DNA from: Viridibacterium sediminicola
Lineage (GTDB): Bacteria > Pseudomonadota > Gammaproteobacteria > Burkholderiales > Rhodocyclaceae
Length of the DNA: 64,000 nucleotides
Assembly: GCF_039631295.1 (NCBI RefSeq)
Contig: NZ_JBDIVE010000003.1
Span: 248,001-312,000 of the forward strand
Reading direction: 5' to 3'
Made by a program: the position numbers and the translations under genes. Positions 61,742 through 64,000 of this stretch are shown here, piece by piece (within the stretch, counting starts at the first letter, position 1; every line of letters begins with the position of its first letter). Below the pieces are notes generated by a model. The model was given only the letters and a program-made list of their open reading frames with translations. It did not search any database and had not been told where the DNA came from.

Positions 61742-62686
61742 ATGAGCCAATTTCCTGCGCCGCAACTGATCCGTATCGCCACCCGTGAGAGCCGTCTGGC
61801 TTTGTGGCAGGCCGAGCATGTCAAGGCGCGCCTTGAGGCGGTCTGGCCCGGCTGCAAGGTCGAATTGCTGGGCATGACCACGCGTGGAGACCAGATTCTT
61901 GACCGCAGTCTGTCCAAGGTTGGTGGCAAGGGCTTGTTCGTCAAAGAGCTTGAAGAAGCGCTGCTCGACGGCCGTGCCGACATCGCCGTGCATTCCATGA
62001 AGGACGTGCCGGCGCAAATGCCCGATGGATTCGCGCTGATCGCCACCCTGGCACGCGAGCGGCCCTTCGATGCTTTTGTCTCCAATCGTTATGACAGCCT
62101 TGACGACATGCCGCCGGGCACGCTGATCGGCACCTCCAGCCTGCGCCGCGAAGCACAGCTGCATGCGCTGTATCCGTTTCTCGGCATCGAGCCGCTGCGC
62201 GGCAATCTCGATACGCGGCTGCGCAAGCTCGATGAAGGCAAATACGACGCGATCATTCTCGCTGCCGCCGGTCTGCAGCGTCTGGGTCTGGCCGAGCGCA
62301 TCCGCGCCGTGCTGCCGCCCGAGGTCTGTCTGCCGGCCGCCGGACAAGGTGCGTTGGGCATCGAGGCGCGTGCGGATCGCCCCGAGCTGGTGGCCTGGCT
62401 GGCGCCCCTGGTCGATGCTGGCAGCAGCGCCTGCGTGGCGGCCGAACGCGCGCTGACTGCGCGTCTGGGCGGCAGTTGCGAAGTGCCGATCGGCGCATTC
62501 TGCGAAGAAATCGAGGGCGCCCTGCGTTTGCGCGCCATGGTCGCGTCGACCGACGGCCAGCAAATCCTCCGCGTCGAAGGGCGCGCCGGCCATGCTGCTG
62601 CGCAGGAGCTGGGCGCAACGCTGGCGGACGAACTTCTGGCACAGGGCGCCGATCGCATTCTCGCTGCGCTGGGTGGTCATGCCTGA
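61742..62686 (+). CDS. hemC: Porphobilinogen deaminase (hydroxymethylbilane synthase)
   Basis: 314-residue enzyme that joins four porphobilinogens. N-terminal IRIATRESRLALWQAEHVK, KELEEALLDGRADIAVHSMKD with the catalytic Asp, GNLDTRLRKLDEGKYDAIIL, and the dipyrromethane cofactor Cys in ARLGGSCEVPIGAF. ATG 61742 (MSQFPAPQ) is preferred; GTG 61736 is possible. It overlaps hemD by 8 bp and leads the hemC-hemD-hemX run. Confidence 0.97.
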   Translation: MSQFPAPQLIRIATRESRLALWQAEHVKARLEAVWPGCKVELLGMTTRGDQILDRSLSKVGGKGLFVKELEEALLDGRADIAVHSMKDVPAQMPDGFALIATLARERPFDAFVSNRYDSLDDMPPGTLIGTSSLRREAQLHALYPFLGIEPLRGNLDTRLRKLDEGKYDAIILAAAGLQRLGLAERIRAVLPPEVCLPAAGQGALGIEARADRPELVAWLAPLVDAGSSACVAAERALTARLGGSCEVPIGAFCEEIEGALRLRAMVASTDGQQILRVEGRAGHAAAQELGATLADELLAQGADRILAALGGHA

Positions 62687-63452
62687 GTCATCGGCCCTGC
62701 AAGGGCGCTGCGTGCTGGTGACGCGTCCGGCGCATCAGGCGCAGACGCTGGTGCAGGGCTTGCGTGCAGCGGGCGCGGAAGCCCTGCTGTTGCCATTGCT
62801 GGAAATTCGCCCGCTGGCTGACACGCAGCCACTGGCTGCCTTGGGCGCGCGGCTGGCGGATTATTCCCTGGTCTTTTTTGTCAGCAGCAATGCCGTGCAG
62901 CATGCCTTGCAGGTCTTGCCGCGCGCCTTGTGGCCGGCGCAGCTGCGCATCGCTACGGTCGGGCCGGGCAGTGCGCAAGCGCTGCGTGAGGCTGGCTTTG
63001 ACCAGGTCTTGCTGCCTGAACGTGATTTTGACAGCGAAGGTGTGCTGGCCATGCCCGCGTTCCAGGCCGCCGCGCTGGCCGGCCGGCGTGTGCTGATTTT
63101 GCGCGGCAATGGCGGGCGCGAACTCTTGGCCAGCACGCTGCGCGCGCGCGGCGTCGAAGTGGATGTCGTGAGCTGTTACCAGCGCCTGCCCGCCGTGCTC
63201 GATGTGCAGCCGGTGTTGCAGCGCTTTGCGGCCGGGCAGCTGGATGCGATCAGTCTGACCAGCAGCGAGGGCGCGGCGCATTTCGTCGCCCAGCTTGGGG
63301 AGGCTGCGCCGCAACTGCTGGCAAGCTTGCCGTGTTTTGTGCCGCATCCGCGCATCGCAGCGAAAATGACGGAACTGGGGGCGCGCACCGTCCGTCTCTG
63401 TGAAGCGGGCGATGCTGCGCTGATCAGCGCCCTCCATGATTACTTTGGGTAG
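62679..63452 (+). CDS. hemD: Uroporphyrinogen-III synthase
   Basis: 257-residue enzyme that cyclises hydroxymethylbilane. Sequence is poorly conserved in the family, but CVLVTRPAHQAQTLVQGLRA, FFVSSNAVQHAL, IATVGPGSAQALREAGF, VLILRGNGGRELLASTLRA and DAISLTSSEGAAHF match its two lobes. The start is ATG 62679 (MPESSALQ), overlapping hemC; the longer frame from 62592 lies inside hemC. Confidence 0.94.
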   Translation: MPESSALQGRCVLVTRPAHQAQTLVQGLRAAGAEALLLPLLEIRPLADTQPLAALGARLADYSLVFFVSSNAVQHALQVLPRALWPAQLRIATVGPGSAQALREAGFDQVLLPERDFDSEGVLAMPAFQAAALAGRRVLILRGNGGRELLASTLRARGVEVDVVSCYQRLPAVLDVQPVLQRFAAGQLDAISLTSSEGAAHFVAQLGEAAPQLLASLPCFVPHPRIAAKMTELGARTVRLCEAGDAALISALHDYFG

Positions 63453-63461
63453 AATCCACGC

Positions 63462-64000
63462 ATGAGCGATATCCAGCAAGACCCTTCACAAACGCCGCCG
63501 TCCGCCTCGCCAGCCGAGCCCACGACGCCCTCGAATCCCGCCCGGCGGGCGCTGCCCGCGCTGCGCAATCTGTGGCCTGCACTGGCGGTGCTGGCCGTGC
63601 TGGTGATGGCCTGGCAGCTGCTCGACACGCGTTATGCCCTGCATGCCCTGCACGAAGATGTGGCGCGGCGCTTCGCCGAAGTCGATGTGAGCAGCCGCGA
63701 GGCGCGCCAGCTGGCGCGCAACGGGCAGGACACCGTGCAGAGCTTGCAGGCGCGCCTGGCGGCGCTCGATAACCGCGTGGTCGATGCCGAGGCGCAGCAG
63801 ACTGCGCTGGAGCGCCTCTATCAGGATTTCTCGCGCAGCAGCGATGACCGCGGCCTGCAAGAGGTGGAACAAGCCATCATCATCGCCGGTCAGCAATTGC
63901 AGCTGGCGGGCAATGTGGCCGCCGCGATCAATGCCTTGCAGTCGGCGGACAGCAAACTGGCCAGCATGGGCCAGGCGCGTCTGCAGCCTTTGCGCCGTTC
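63462..64000 (+). CDS. hemX: HemX-like protein, 3' end outside the window
   Basis: The frame opens at ATG 63462 (MSDIQQDPSQTPPSASPAEP) and stays open to the window edge, about 179 residues. A Pro/Ser-rich start is followed by one membrane segment (LWPALAVLAVLVMAWQLLD) and a long coiled-coil-like periplasmic part (SLQARLAALDNRVVDAEAQQ, QDFSRSSDDRGLQEVEQAI). This is the HemX architecture, often annotated as uroporphyrinogen-III C-methyltransferase although no methyltransferase domain is evident. It lies 9 bp after hemD, as in other proteobacteria. Confidence 0.88.
   Translation, partial: MSDIQQDPSQTPPSASPAEPTTPSNPARRALPALRNLWPALAVLAVLVMAWQLLDTRYALHALHEDVARRFAEVDVSSREARQLARNGQDTVQSLQARLAALDNRVVDAEAQQTALERLYQDFSRSSDDRGLQEVEQAIIIAGQQLQLAGNVAAAINALQSADSKLASMGQARLQPLRR

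Overview
The window is GC-rich chromosomal DNA from a betaproteobacterium. The evidence is the hemA-prfA-prmC order, an S-adenosylhomocysteine (SAH) riboswitch ahead of ahcY-metF, paired LpxL-type acyltransferases beside metK, and ppc divergent from hemC-hemD-hemX. A Rhodocyclales/Neisseriales-type lineage fits best, but the genus is not determined. I see no rRNA, tRNA, transposase, phage gene or CRISPR array. About 50 genes are supported; two run off the window edges (an amidase at the left, hemX at the right).

Left third (1-25.6 kb): catabolic and transport operons. (a) Amidase, peptide-type ABC transporter (binding protein, two permeases, fused double ATPase) and D-serine dehydratase dsdA, all on +. 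(b) An AI-2E/PerM-like membrane protein and the AraC-type regulator eutR on -, then ethanolamine permease eat and eutB-eutC on +, with a tandem 21-bp-spaced candidate EutR site between them; a TorF-like porin follows. (c) A TonB-dependent siderophore-type receptor behind a Fur-like palindrome, followed by a PepSY-flavodoxin-ferredoxin reductase fusion, together a likely ferri-siderophore uptake and reduction pair. (d) A TRAP transporter, a DUF2848 protein and a second amidase on -, divergent from a GntR regulator across a strong dyad operator.

Middle (25.6-41.3 kb): hemA-prfA-prmC, where prmC carries an in-frame palindromic repeat insertion. A - strand operon follows: ROK regulator, two lipid A-type acyltransferases, CoA-binding protein, MFS transporter. 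Divergent from it is the methyl cycle: metK behind a SAM-II-like pseudoknot leader with a terminator, a 162-bp tandem triplication that copies the metK 3' end, an HD-GYP gene, then the SAH riboswitch with ahcY and metF. ompW, with a perfect FNR box, lies convergent to metF.

Right third (41.3-64 kb): ubiB; a DUF805 gene; an unusual FAD-oxidase/methyltransferase-like fusion with an exported partner; an Ldh_2-type dehydrogenase; hemE, priA, a glycine-zipper protein, grxD, argH, an AlgZ/AlgR-type two-component pair, a small gene flanked by 108-bp palindromic direct repeats, an EF-hand protein, a CorA/ZntB-like transporter, ppc, and hemC-hemD-hemX. Haem synthesis genes occur at three separate places (hemA, hemE, hemCDX).
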